Shown here piece after piece: positions 49,781 to 61,503 of a stretch of 64,000 bases of DNA. Location of the stretch: assembly GCA_031771865.1 (NCBI GenBank), contig JASISA010000003.1, positions 1 through 64,000 of the forward strand, given 5' to 3'. Source of the stretch: Nothophaeocryptopus gaeumannii (lineage: Eukaryota; Ascomycota; Dothideomycetes; Mycosphaerellales; Mycosphaerellaceae). The notes below the pieces were generated by a model, which was not told the origin of the DNA, did no database searches, and saw only the letters and a list, made by a program, of their open reading frames with translations. Both the position numbers and the translations under genes were made by a program. Numbering within the stretch: the stretch's first letter is position 1; each line of letters starts with the position of its first letter.

Positions 49781-50169
49781 CCTGGATTTCACTGCCTGAT
49801 TTCTTTGCAAGAATGATATATGACAAGGGAGGATGAAGCAAATGTTGAGTACGAGCGATGGATCGAAAGCTTTGGAAAAGGCGAGATATATGCTTACGAC
49901 ATCCCGGCTTCCATGGCGTTGAGTCCGTCCGGCTGAGTGAAGCCCTCCTCAATGTGTCACATTGCAACGCAGAGCAACGTTGGAATGCCTTGTCGAGTTC
50001 AACTGAAAGATATGTATACAGAAAAGACGCTCATCTTGGACGGCCATTCATTGGCCGATTTCTTCCGTGTTCTACCCCGGCTGTGAGTAAGCAGACCCGC
50101 TCGGGCGATCATTGAAAAGGCAACGGACATGCCGTTCCAACCTTCAAAGCTGACATCGCGTTCCACCGC
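49781..50169. other. Intergenic interval before the LINE
   Basis: No gene is supported. GC content falls sharply at about 50170, where the LINE relic begins. Confidence 0.4.
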
Positions 50170-51149
50170 AGCTTGATACTATAGTCCTAAACTAGGACGA
50201 CGATAGACCTTACTCTTGCAATAGAGGAGATATTAAAGAGGATAATAGTATATTAGCTAGGTAAGGAAGAGATTAACTCTAATTATATTAGTATAGAGAC
50301 AACTATTAATATAGGGATATAAGAGGAGACGAGAACAAGATAGATATAGGAGGATACTAACTAGGAGGAGTTTAGAGAGACGCTCTAAAAGCTCCTACCT
50401 ATAGCCGAAGGGATAACAATAAAGGAGGATATAGATAGTACTATAAGTAATCTTAGTAATACTCTATAAAAGACAAGGGACCTTATTATCTAGCGTAAAA
50501 CATATCGGCTGCTAGATCTAAGGAGTGTACTAGTAGTACTATATACGATTTAGGAGGCTTAGTAGGCAAGACGGCATATATAATAGATAGGGAGTAAGGA
50601 GTACTAGAAGGAGTAGAGGGCACGAAACTAGGAGAAAAAGAGAACTATCTAGATAGAGAAAAGGAAATAGTAGAGGACCGTAGTTTATAAAACCGCTAGC
50701 GAGCTATAGGGAATATAGAAGCTAGCTAAGTAGGTAAAGAATAGCGATAGCCCTACTCGACCTCCCTAGATACCTATACTAATATATAATAACGATTAGT
50801 TCACGACGGATAGTGCGAAAATAGAGATCCTACGGATAGCCCTTTTCCTAATACTAGAGCCTATAGACACATTAGACATCGAGAGTACTATATACCTAGA
50901 ACCTATTAATATAGTATACGAAATTATAGAAGAGGAGGTACGAAAAGTAGTCTAAAGACTACCGAACGATAAGGCTCCCGGCCTCGACGAGATACTAAAC
51001 AGATGCATTAAGAAATACCTAGCTTAGCTACTCCCTATCCTCTAACGTATCTTCTAATAGTATGTTTCAATTAGCTACTACCTAGCCTAGTTTCGGAAAG
51101 CTAGGACGATTATACTATAGAAGGCGGGTAAAGACTTATCTACTCTAAA

Positions 51150-52210
51150 GGCCAGCGACGAGAAGTACCTGTACGTGGTGCTGGCTACGAACCTGCGCAC
51201 TCGCTGTGCAGAGCCAAATCTTCTCAGATAGAGCGGGAGTGGTGGAGTGCGACTTCCGGGCGCATTTTGATGCTGTGCGGCGGCGCCAAGACCACACCGA
51301 ACAGAGGACTACCATCAAAACGGGTATGAAAACCATCCGACAGCAGCTTACTCGTGTAGGAAACGAGTCCGCTCTTCCTACGAAGCGTACAGGGGAGCCG
51401 CGGAACCCGATTGCCTAAGCTGCGGACAGGACACCTCTGGTACACAAGAGAATCGATACACGTCTTCGGAAGGAACTTGACGAAACTACATCGAGGCGCG
51501 TCTGTTAAGGCCGGCTGTTTACGCGTTATGCACTTGGGGCAGACGGAGTTGAAGAGCTTGGAGTACAGCGTTAGTTGGCGGGCAATAGAATGGGCACGAA
51601 GACCGTAAGGGCCTATTGATTACTCAAGTGCGGGTGGGAGGGTTTTACCTAGGTCAGCACAGGACACCTAGTCCAGCGGTTGGACAGAAGAGCTTGGGGA
51701 CACTGGATGCAACACATAGAGGAGCGGGTAGGCGGGGTTACAGAGAGGCGGGCGGTGGCAGCGGAGGAAGGGGACAGAAGGAGGCGTGCGAGGGGACATT
51801 GCGTATTGGTTAGTGGGTGGAAACGCAAGGAGGTAGTTGCCCGGCGAGGAACTACTATCCGAGCAAACCTGCGAGACGTGGCCGGCTATATCCAAAGAGA
51901 TGCGGTATAGTAACGCGAAGGGAGTCGCTCTCCTGGGGCGTGGTGGGCAATGGCAGCGACTGAGACACTGTCTGCCCAGCCTGAGAGGACGGATGCGCAC
52001 GTCGGTCTTGGAAGAGAAGCGAACGGTATGCGTGCGGCGTAAACCGAAGGAGCGTGACCAAGGCTTAAGGAGCAAACAGGGTATGGAGCGTAGGAAGAGA
52101 GGCTTCGGGGCCTGGGCCTCTCCCTCGAAACATTGGGGTATGTAGTGAGCTGTTCGCAGCAAGAGTCGAGACCTTCGTGTAGGAAAGCGCGGGTAGGACT
52201 TGTCACCCTA
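51150..52210. other. GC-normal segment inside the LINE relic, no recognised content
   Basis: Base composition switches abruptly at about 51150 from AT-rich RIP sequence to GC-rich. Neither strand gives reverse-transcriptase motifs or any other domain, although several frames of 60-160 codons are open. It may be a later insertion, a rearranged fragment, or an unrelated sequence captured between two LINE pieces. Confidence 0.4.
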
Positions 52211-52234
52211 CCTTATGTAGCTCCGGTGTGATTT

Positions 52235-52260
52235 CAGATCCACCCCGTGGGGTGGATCTG
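52235..52260. repeat. Perfect 12-bp inverted repeat (hairpin)
   Basis: CAGATCCACCCC, two bases, then GGGGTGGATCTG: twelve perfect base pairs with a 2-nt spacer. It lies just upstream of the preserved LINE C-terminal region. It may be a palindromic scar or the end of an inserted element. Confidence 0.8.
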
Positions 52261-53405
52261 TCGTCAGCCGGGGATTCGTAATCATATGCCTGCTCAATGA
52301 TCAGGCCAGCAGTAATGCACGGGAGCGAGGTATGGATGGCAGGAAAGGAGACTGGAATCTCAAAAATGCTCCAACAAAAGCTACGGGTAATGCAGAATAG
52401 ATTCCTACGGATAATCCTTGGGGCCTACCGAGCTACACCAACGCGACTGTTACACAAAGAACTCCAGATCGAAGACATTACCGAGTATGGGAAGAGAACT
52501 GCTATAGCTGCAATGGCTGCGTAGAGGCAGAGGCCGGATATACACCAGGCCATGCAAGAGCTGAAGGGGCGGATCCTACTAAAGTGCGGACAACTTGGGG
52601 CATATAGCAGACGCCTGAGAAAACCATACAGCTCGCCACTAGAGCAGACAGACGAGCAGGCTACTATCCTACGGTCCCAGCTCTCTCACATAGACAGAGC
52701 AGATCCAAAGAAGACTCGGAAAGCAACATGGACTATCCTCCAGGGCCAGTATGAGCGGGACGAGTCACAGAAGTGGGACAATGCTAGGCGCGAAGGAATC
52801 CTCCCACTCGCGTTCAGGACTCCATGGAACACCAATACCCGGGAGCTTTATCGAGGGCTTAGCAAAGCCCAGGCCGCGATAGTGTTCCAGATACGGTCAG
52901 AGACAATTGGCCTTCCTCACTTCCTCCACAAGGTTGGGGTGCCCGACACTAGCCCCTACTGCGAATGTGGAGATAGAGGGACAGCTCGACACTACCTTGC
53001 CTACTGTACAAACATGCGAGAGAGTAGAAGGGAACTCATCTTAGCCACTAGATGCCAGGACGCGAGAAGATGGCTTACTGAGTTTCCTAGACAAACCGCA
53101 GCGTGGGCAATAAGGCATCTCCCTATAGGACAATTCGAGTGGACCCTCAAACATCTCCTAGAGCAGGCCGGAGATCTCGAACCCAAGTAAGGAGGATGAT
53201 GTTGACTCTGGCGTGTCAGCCAGCTGCCTACGGGCAAACATATTGGTTCTATAGTACCTAAGATGCAGTAGGGTGTAAGGCATAACAGAGAAGGGAGGAA
53301 GTTTTACGCTGTAGGCACTTTCTACAGGGTTTTCTTTTACAACATGTAGATATGCTAGAAGGGGCACGGCCTGTAGCTAGCTCGAATACATTTATTATTA
53401 TTATT

Positions 53406-53830
53406 ACTAGCTACTATCTATTACTAAGGACGATAAATAGCGTAAGATAACTATTATTAAATAGTAGTTAGAGTAGCTTATAAGGTCTAGCTTTCTAGCG
53501 CTCTCGTAGCTAGCTATTAATATCTTATCCGCCTTTATAATAAGTACTAAGAGCGAGCGAACTTTTAGTAAGATAAGACGTATAGTCGACTAGTTATACT
53601 CTTAACTTAATAGCGAGACTATCTAGTCTATAGAACTATCTAACGATTAGTACTAATAGGGTATTATAATCGATCTAGTAGACGATATTATCTAAGAGGC
53701 TAAGGATAGTAGAGCGGAGTCTAAGGGTAGAGCGGACGACAAGGAGGTAGCGTTAATAAGTAGAGGCCTCTTTGTTATACCTTAATAGCGCTATATAGCC
53801 TCTATATAGTCGATATAGTATTGATTTTAA
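53406..53830 (+). mobile_element. RIP-damaged hAT transposase C-terminal remnant
   Basis: On the plus strand one frame, interrupted by many TAG/TAA codons, reads 'LAINILSAFIISTKSERTFS', 'IRRIVD', 'LNSETI', 'SIELSND' and 'GIIIDLVDDII'. This is the order of the hAT dimerisation domain (usually LA..ILSIP..SA..ERVFS, then LG..TIEALE..K). The stops fall where Gln or Trp are expected, consistent with C-to-T and G-to-A RIP transitions. Only about 140 codons remain. It abuts the LINE (TTA)n tail, so the LINE may have inserted into the hAT element. Confidence 0.7.
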
Positions 53831-54610
53831 TTGATTCTGATTTTGATTATAATTTGACACTGATTTTGTTGATTAGATTATAATTGCCCTACGAGAAATC
53901 AAATAAATCAGAAATCAAACTCTATGGTGAAATGCTGACCCATGAACAAGGCGGTGGGATGCGACGCCCATGGCCATAGCAGGCAGAGGACGATCGAGAG
54001 AGTGTGAATGTTGTTGGTTGGTTCCGTGATCAGTTGGGCTGCGTTCGGAAGAATAGCGAGATGGGACGCTCCGGTGTCGTTGACTTCTAAAGGTAGAGAT
54101 GGATGTAATTTGGATGGGTGCAGGAGTGTTATTTTCATCAACATAAGCTCCATTCTGATAATTTTTGACCCTTAGTGGCCATCTTCAATACCAAAGACAC
54201 TGTTTCGTTGCACTTGACGAGGCGGTGCAAGGGGGCAGCGCGGGTGTGCTCAGCGCCAAGACTGTCCCCTTTTGGTTGTCAGTCCGGAGCTCAGCTCTCG
54301 CCAGGTTCCAATCCTTTGATTTGTGCACAATCCAGCTTTGCGAGTTGAGGCTGAAAGAAAGGGTCTTCAAGGCAATCCGATTTCAAAGCAATAGTTGGCA
54401 ACATGGTGCGATGCATCGTATAGCTGTAGTCCAATATCAAGTTTAGACTTTCGGCTCGGAAGCGAGGTGGGACCCTGCAGCTGTGAGACTCGGAGCTCCT
54501 CCCGCCAAGACATCCCATGTCGACACATATATAAGCCGGCATGGCTGACTGTCGCTTCTCAGTGCTTTCGTTCGTACAGTTGGTCCTCTCGGAACAGGTG
54601 AATCGACAAC
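53831..54610. other. Intergenic interval upstream of the epoxide-hydrolase-like gene
   Basis: 53815-53920 is a low-complexity TTGATT-rich tract. No gene is supported further on. A TATA-like 'CATATATAAG' at about 54525-54534, 77 bases before the ATG, is a plausible core promoter. Confidence 0.45.
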
Positions 54611-55803
54611 ATGGCACCGACGTACGAAGAGCATGAGTTCTCCTACGCCGAGGGAGTGAAGAAGATCTTCTACCTTGCTGCTGGACCTAAAGATGGACCG
54701 CTTCTGATATTCATACACGGTATGCACCGCTTTGATGCTTCCCATAGATGTTGCGGCTGATGATCTTTTAGGCTGGCCCGCGATTGGCAAGACATGGAAG
54801 CACCAGCTCGACACCTTCTCCGGTCTCGGCTTTCGAGTGATTGCTCCAGATATGCCTGGTAAGCATTAATAGAAACACTTCAATCCCGTCGTACCTATCT
54901 GATCCGGCAACGATAGGCTACGGACGCTCAACTGCCAGAAAAGTAACCGAAGACTACAGCCAACAAAGCATCGGTGCCGGCATGGCTGCTCTGCTCGCTC
55001 ACCTCGGCAAAGAAGCAGCAGTCTGGATCGGCCATGACTGGGGCAGTGCTGCTGTCTGGAGCTTCGCCGAACAGTATCCGGAGAAGACGATCGCTGCTGC
55101 AGGCCTTGCTGTCCCAGCACGAGTGATTGAGCTTGGTCTCGAAGAAGAAGTCAAGTTGGTGAACCGCGACTTCTACCCCGAAGACAAGTATCCATTCGGC
55201 CAATGGGAGTACCAACGCTTCTACCAAGTCGACTTCGAAAAGGCAACAGCTTGGTTCGATGCTAATCCTGCCGCGTTCTTGCGTGCTGCATACGCCAAAG
55301 GCAGTCCCGATAGCCTTGGCAAGCCAGCCGTCACATCCACCACCCTTCAAGACGGCGGCTGGTTCGGTGGCGGCGAGAAGCCCGATCCCAATTTGCAATA
55401 CATTCCATCAGATAAGATCTGTATCGACGAGGAAGTCTACGCAGAGCTTGTAGAAGCCATGAAGAAGACTTCCTTTTGGGGAGCTGATGCCTGGTATGCC
55501 AATCACGACGCCAACCGGAAGTACTTCTTTGAGAAGGCGAAGAATAATGGTTATTTGCATATGCCTACGCTATTCATCGGCGCGAGATATGACACAATCT
55601 GTGATACTTACACCTCACCTCTAGCAGAGCCGCAGAGAAAATACTGCACGAATTTGACCGAGGCTTCGATTGATGGTGGACATTGGATTGCTCAGGAGAA
55701 GCCGGCCGAGGTGAATAGTATTATTGCGAGGTGGCTCTTGGACTCTGTACCACAGCAATGGCCGGGCTATTGGAATAGAGGGTTTGTGAAGTCGAAGGTG
55801 TAG
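54611..55803 (+). CDS. Epoxide-hydrolase-like alpha/beta hydrolase, 360 aa, three exons
   Basis: Exons are 54611-54719, 54772-54858 and 54917-55803 (1083 nt), with introns of 52 and 58 nt that join in phase. The first falls inside the oxyanion motif, giving 'FIHGWP' (His36-Gly-Trp-Pro39) after splicing. The nucleophile elbow is 'GHDWGS' with Asp106. An Asp nucleophile rather than Ser is typical of epoxide hydrolases and dehalogenases. The cap region includes Tyr-rich segments, and the catalytic His lies in 'DGGHWIAQEKP'. Water opening of an epoxide to a diol is the likely reaction; the substrate is unknown. No signal peptide, so cytosolic. Intact. Its neighbour downstream is a dead MFS transporter. 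Confidence 0.88.
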
Positions 55804-56394
55804 GGTGCCTTGAGGCTGAAGATGTGTCCGAACAGACTAAGAAACGTCGCCTGATGCCAACGACCTTTTGAGCATTGCGATGCTCCTCTTCGTTCCATCT
55901 CTGACCCCTACCTGCACCGGATGCAATGTGTGCTCGCGGTGTTTGAACTCCTTCGTGAAAGCGAAAGATGCATGCAGACAGGCCCAAATATCGGAAAGTG
56001 AGCGGCGGGCCAGACTTTTTTCATCTTTTCGCTCAAAGTCCGGTCTCTGAATTGACGAGTTACAGAACCAACGACCAAAACTCGCCAGACCCGTTGGGAG
56101 CTTCCCTTCGACCATTTGTACCTGGTTAATAAAAAGCCACATTGACGGCATGTGAATCCTCTGCCCACCCACCCCCACCAACTCCACACTCCCAGACGCC
56201 CACTGCCGCGTACCATGAGTTCTACCCCAGTCGTTCGCCGCCCACGATCGCCCACGAGATCTGATCTCATCTCATCTCTTCTACTCCACCTTATGCCCAT
56301 ACATTGTATCGAACAAGGAAATACTAAATATACAACCCTCCACTAGCCTGGTTCAATGTCGAAATCTTCCCAGCTTCCCTCCTCGCAATGTTCT
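55804..56394. other. Intergenic interval
   Basis: A 116-codon minus-strand frame (55837-56187) begins without ATG and shows no domain. Nothing else is supported. Confidence 0.4.
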
Positions 56395-56934
56395 ACGCCG
56401 GCTCGCTCCATAGACGATAAGGTCAAATCTCTGGTTAGCGAGGAGAAGGGGCGGGTCTCATTATCCCTGAGGATGTTCTGATTATTCTTCTCATGCCTAC
56501 GATCGTCTCGGCGATTTGGACTTGTAGTGTATGCTGTAACGGCCGAGTGGTCAAAGAAGCACGGTGCTTGTGGTGTGGTCATGGGCTGGACGCTGTATGA
56601 GGTTGGGTTCATTGTGCTGCTAATCAGTTCGACACACTTCGCTGCGGAGGCGTTTGCTCAGAGTTCGGGACCGGCGTTGTCATGGTCGTTGGGATGAAGA
56701 ACATAATCTCGTTTGGTGAGTGTGCGGGTCGGAAGCTTGTCGGCATGACTGACTGGTGGTGGGCGCGAGCTTTGGGATCACACCGATGGTGCAGAAAGTA
56801 TGATTACCTCACGGCGTACATGATAGTAAGTGTAGCCTACAATCTGGTCAGTTGAAACTTTGACGCTGACTTACTCGTAGCTGTTTGGCATCTTTGTCGC
56901 AATCTTTCTGCTTGGCATAATTCTACCAGTCTAA
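56395..56934 (+). pseudogene. C-terminal remnant of an MFS transporter
   Basis: The plus strand reads 'FGLVVYAVTAEWSKKHG', 'GWTLYEVGFIVLLISSTHF' and 'AEAFAQSSGPAL'. A one-base loss at about 56681 follows, then 'VMVVGMKNIISFG', an intron (GTGAGT...GCGAG), 'FGITPMVQKYDYLTAYMI', a second intron (GTAAGT...CGTAG) and 'LFGIFVAIFLLGIILPV' before a stop at 56934. These are the last membrane segments of a fungal major-facilitator drug/H+ antiporter, including the 'GPAL..VV..KN..SFG' loop. The N-terminal two-thirds are missing, so this is a 5'-truncated, frameshifted relic. Confidence 0.7.
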
Positions 56935-57092
56935 CTTTTAAATCCAAAGGCAAGTACAGCCACCAACGCCCTGCTGAAGACAATGCCAACACAAATCCAA
57001 TGGCGAGCATAAATTAATCGCGTGCAGAAGATCCAAATAGTAAGCCAAGCACCTGCAATGTTCCTATCAGACCGACTGACCTCCAAGTCCTC

Positions 57093-58848
57093 TTAGTTTT
57101 TCCCCTTCTTCGTACTCGCCGCAAAATCCCTCAACGTCTTCGGCGCATCTCCCCTCGGCATATGCATCTCCACCAACTGCAACCCTTTCCCCTCCACAAA
57201 AGCCTTATCGTTCAACAAAGCCTCCAACTCCTCCCTCGTCCCAATCTTCCAAGTCCTAACCCGATGCGGACTCTCCGGCATCGTGAAAACCTCTGCGACC
57301 TTCGAATACTGCCATTGCCTGATATCATTATACGATGCATCCCATCCGTTCAACCACCTCTCAATCTCATACCCATCATTCTCAATCACGAACATGGTCA
57401 CATCTAGATCGTGATGAATGATGGTAGATAGTTCCTGACATGTAAGTTGAAAGGAGCCATCGCCTTCGAAACAGATGACTCGTTGGCCTTTGCCGATTTC
57501 TTTGGCGTAGAGGCCGGCGCCTTGCGCGGCTCCGACGCCGTAGCCGATGGAGGACCAGAGGATTTGGTTGATGATTGTTACGTTGCGGGGGAGTTTGGTT
57601 ACCCAGTGGCCGACGAAGGAGGTTCCGGCGTCTGTGACGAGGATGTCGCCTTCTCGGAGGTAGCTGGAGAGTCTGGGCCAGAGATAGCCGTGTGTGATGA
57701 GTTCAGATTCCGTGTCGACGGGTGTCGGCGGTGAGATTTGGGGAATATCGAAAGCTCCTGGGGAGAGTCTGGAAGGATCTAGCTCTTGCTCGAGGCGCGG
57801 CACGAAATATTTGAAGTAGACCTTTTCGAACTTCGCGTATCCGATAGCGACGCAGTCGTGTTCGATGTCGATGGTGTTGAGCTTGGAGGTATGATAACTG
57901 AAGCCGGCGGTGTTGAGGTCCGACTGAATCGTTCCGATGGTAATGACCAGATCGCTGCTCTCCAGCGCGAATCCAACATCTGGATGTGAGCCAGCCCCAG
58001 CATAGACACCGACGAAGTTTGGAAGGTCTTCATCTACGGTTCCTTTACCCATAGGTGCAACAAATACGGGAATCTTGACTTTCTCGATCAATGCGTGCAC
58101 GGCAGGTAGAATTCGTCGTCGCTGCGCCGCTCCATCGATAAGAAACATTGGCCGTTTCGCAGCGTATATCTTTTCGACGACTGTTTGAAGTGCTAAGTCC
58201 TCTGCTCCCGGATTGCTCGGATGCGGTGACGTATCAATAAATGTGTCCAAACGGCTGGCGTCTACAGGCTGCTTGACCATGTCGGCAGGAAGCTCAATGT
58301 ATACAGGTTGCGAGTCGATGTAGCAGGTCCTGAGCACTCTATCAATCTCAGCTGGTGCGGTAGCTGGATCAAGGAGATCAGTCTGTGCTATGGTGATTTC
58401 CTTGTGTATCCGTGCGAAGACTCTGAAGTCGCCATTGCCAAGCTGTCAGAAAATTAGCAAATTTGAGATTGACCTGATTCAGATTCCAAAGACCAACCGT
58501 ATGATGAAGCAACATGCCATTTTCTTGGCTCGGTCTGCCAGGCGTGCCAACGATATGTACAACTGGTGCCCGCTCTGCATAAGATCCCGCAATCGCATTC
58601 ACTGCGGAAAGCTCGCCGACTCCAAAAGTTGTGCATAGAGCGCCCAAGCCATGAAGTCTTGCGTAAGCATCTGTAGCATAGCCCGCATTGAGTTCATTGC
58701 AGTTACCGACCCAATTCAAACCGCTGCTCTCTGCGTAGTCCAGCATTAGTAAATTGAAGTCACCCGGAAGTCCATGGAGTGATTTGCATCCGAGCTGGGT
58801 GAGTCGTATGAAAAGGTATTCGGCGAGGTTGACGGTCTTTTCCGGCAT
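57093..58848 (-). CDS. Pyruvate decarboxylase-type thiamine-diphosphate enzyme, 566 aa, two exons
   Basis: Exon 1 (58848-58498) and exon 2 (58442-57093) are joined by a 55-nt intron (GTTGGT...GACAG) in phase 0. Splicing restores 'LLHHTLGNGDFRVF', which holds the active-site His-His pair. Other family marks are 'NCNELNAGYATDAYAR' with the cofactor-activating Glu, and the thiamine-diphosphate/Mg motif 'GDGSFQLT' ending in 'ENDGYEIE'. Length and the three-domain order (PYR, central, PP) are normal. The enzyme decarboxylates pyruvate, or a related 2-keto acid such as indolepyruvate, to an aldehyde in the cytosol. This paralogue differs enough from the usual fermentative form that substrate preference is open. 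Intact. The 489 bases upstream separate it from the oxidase gene. Confidence 0.93.
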
Positions 58849-59337
58849 CGCGGCGACCTGTGAATGGCGAATATCCTTTGAAGTGGTTCGTTATACGGCT
58901 ATGAGATAGCGAGAGGTCCTTTGCTGCGTCGTCCAGAAGATGAAAGCAAGGCTGGGCGTGCCAAGTGGACAACACATCCTTATAAGCGTCATCTGCGATC
59001 CCGCAAGTTTTATCTCGTCCGCGCCACACATTCACAATCTCACTGCAGATAGTGCATGAGGTGAAGTCAGAGACTGCTCGGCTTAAGGATTGTTGCTGTT
59101 GGGAAGGCGGCGGTATCTCGGGAAGGTATGGTAAACCGGTGGTATCCGTTGGGAGCCGAGCTGACAGAACAGCGCGTGGTTTACAGAGCTTCCGGCGGAC
59201 GCGTATTTTGTTGCGCGTTCCGATGTTGATGATATCGATGGTCAGATGGGCTTTGTAAGACCATGCGCCTGCTCCGCTTTCGTTCGCAGCTTGAAGAATT
59301 CATCTTGCGCCACATTGCCCTCCTGCGGATGGTCTCT

Positions 59338-61022
59338 TCACAACGTGATGCGAACGGTCCTCGCAACAGAGGGCACACCAGCGCTGTTCAAGGCAAACAA
59401 ATACCAGGACCCGGGTATGAGGACTCCGCTGTTGTTGGGAAGGTCGATCGCATGCCTTCTTTCGTTCTTCGATGAAACGGCAAGGGGAACGCGCCTTTGA
59501 TCGCTGTTGATCGAATGCGTCGCAGTGCCAATTCTCAACAGAGCGAAAGTAGCAGCCTGGGTGTCGCTCATGGTAACAGTAATCGTGCCCCCGACCTGCA
59601 CCGTTGTGCTGGACAGTGAATCGATGGCAGGTCTCGCAGCAGCACTCCCATCCTTATTAAAAAGATACGGCGGACTAAAGATCTGACCATCAGCATGGTT
59701 GACAGACTTGTCGCATTTCGCCGCCCCGCCACCAGGACCACCGTTAAAGCAAAGTCCGCCACCACCAGTCCATACTCTCCCATCGGGTAAGAGCAGCGAT
59801 TCGGAGTGGTAGCATCTTGGCACTGACAAAGGAGCCAGTTTTGTCCAACTTCTGCTTGCGGTGTTGAAAAGCTCAGGAGTCAGGACAGCGTCTGTGTCGG
59901 TGAAGACGATAGAGCGCTTCTGTCCGCCGGTGACGAGGACGTTTCCATTAGGTAGAACTACAGCGTTCGCAAAACCTCTCGGATAAGACATGTCAGCCAC
60001 GCGCTCGATCTTTGAGGGTGTGCCTGGCTCATCAATGGTAGTGATGTGAGCCATAGTGGTGGCGTCGCTGTTGGTGTAGTCGGGGCTTCCTAGAGCGCTC
60101 TGTGAGTACCCAAACGTGTGAGAGATGTTTCTGAGGTTGGGATTCTCACCTCCCGCCGAGAAAATCTTGCCAACATCATACATTACGTTAACGCCACACA
60201 TCTGATCATTAGCGTCAGGTCTTACTCCAGCCTCTTTCACAGACCCAGTCCCCGTTGTCCCATACCAGTGCTGCTTCGAGGAAGGGCCGGCCTGGAATAC
60301 GTAACCATTCTTCCAGCCAAACAGCCAGGCGTGATTATCATTCTTGGACTGGCCTTCGCGATCTTTCGTGAGCATTGGGGTAACATCGGCACCCGGAAGC
60401 AAAGTCCAGCTATTTGCGTGAGGATCGAAAACTTCACCATTCTTGTTTCCTCGTGGCCCTGACCAGCCGCCACCAATGGTGAACACTCTTCCGTCGGACA
60501 GAGTGGTGGACGATTGGTAACCACGAGGAATCTTCATGTCAGGCCCGCGGGTGAAGCTGTTGCTTGGTGGGTCATAGAAACTCGTGACGTCGGCATTGGA
60601 CCCTACGCAATCAGCCTATGCACATGGTCCAAAGACCTGCCCGGGATGACACAAGCCACCTTACCTCCAGTGATGATGATCCTCCCATCCTCTAGCGAGC
60701 TGATACCTGGGCAGAACATATCATGGTGAGTGTTGGTGACATTCCTGTGGGATACTGCCCCGGTCTTGAAGTTGTAGTCGGCATACTGTGTGTAGCCGGA
60801 TGCGCCTCCAAACACGTCATTGGCATAGGCTGAAAATGTCAATATCCTGCTTGCTTCCGGGTATTCGGGGACAATGTATGCAGCGACTGGGATAACAGGT
60901 AGTCGAATAATGTTTGTCCAGCTTCCCTCAGTGGCGGCGTTGGCGTCTGAGGTGATCTGTGCGAGAGCTGCAGAGACGCACAAAGCCACAATAGCGAGTG
61001 TGAGATGGCAATTGTCCAGCAT
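59338..61022 (-). CDS. Secreted copper-radical oxidase (galactose-oxidase-like, CAZy AA5), 540 aa, two exons
   Basis: Exon 1 (61022-60665) and exon 2 (60602-59338) are joined by a 62-nt intron (GTAAGG...CGTAG) in phase 1, 1623 nt in total. The N-terminus 'MLDNCHLTLAIVALCVSAAL' is a signal peptide. All radical-copper residues are present: Cys104 in 'HDMFCPG' and Tyr148 in 'RGYQSS' (the Cys-Tyr cross-link pair), Tyr384-His385 in 'RCYHSES', and His482 in 'THSINSDQRR'. Kelch-type repeats form the propeller, and an immunoglobulin-like DUF1929 domain ends the protein. There is no N-terminal CBM32, which distinguishes it from classical Fusarium galactose oxidase and points to the AA5_2 alcohol/sugar oxidases. 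It oxidises primary alcohols to aldehydes with release of hydrogen peroxide. Confidence 0.92.
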
Positions 61023-61503
61023 GGCGGCGTCCGTTGAAACGAGCGTGTGGCGAAGAAAGACGGGAGGTGGCAGAGGCCAAATGGTGGTGAGAAAAGTACC
61101 GCCCAGCACTTCTTAAAGGCAATCCATTGCATGCTTGGCAGCTGTGCGTATCTCGTATTTGGCAAGCACAAACCAAAGTAGGGCCGACCTTGTTAGCAGA
61201 TCTGACGCAAATGTCATGACAGCTTGACTTCGGCATAAGCCCCTTGAGGGTTCGGTGAAGATGGCGTCTGGAGAGCAGGCATATTGGGGGCACGGAGAGT
61301 CGTTCCCATACTTAGCTTCGTATCCATGCTCTCGACCTTCTCAACGAGGGATGAGTACTGTCAGAAAGATGTGACTAGAGATGTACCACGCGTGATATTG
61401 TGCAGAAAGTTCAATAAAAGCGGCAGTTCCATCCTCATGGGAGCCGATAACATGGGTCTTGTCACGGCGGATGATGGCGTATCTTGAGTGTGTAGGGTAG
61501 CTC
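61023..61503. other. Upstream region of the oxidase gene
   Basis: No gene is supported; it contains the promoter of the minus-strand oxidase. Confidence 0.4.

Larger units (their letters stand above)
50170..53405 (+). mobile_element. RIP-damaged non-LTR retrotransposon (LINE, Tad1-like) relic
   Basis: From 50170 to 51150 the sequence is very AT-rich and on the plus strand reads as a LINE reverse transcriptase riddled with TAG/TAA. 'NDKAPGLDEILNRCIKKYL' is the conserved APG-D-EI/N block, followed by 'FRKARTIIL' and 'KAGKD'. From 52285 the C-terminal region is much better preserved: 'SMIRPAVMHGSEVW', then 'MQNRFLRIILGAYRATPT', one TAG at 52522-52524, and a zinc-knuckle-like 'YCECGDRGTARHYLAYC' before the stop at 53190. 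The element ends at a (TTA)n tract, 53389-53405. Strong RIP in the 5' half only, with a foreign-looking segment in the middle, suggests a composite of two copies. Confidence 0.8.

Noticed and set aside
57447..57734. Plus-strand ORF opposite the decarboxylase
   Set aside because: It is a shadow of the strongly conserved thiamine-diphosphate enzyme on the minus strand.
54611..61022. Secondary-metabolite biosynthetic cluster
   Set aside because: There is no polyketide synthase, NRPS, terpene synthase or pathway regulator. The oxidase and decarboxylase are common single genes.
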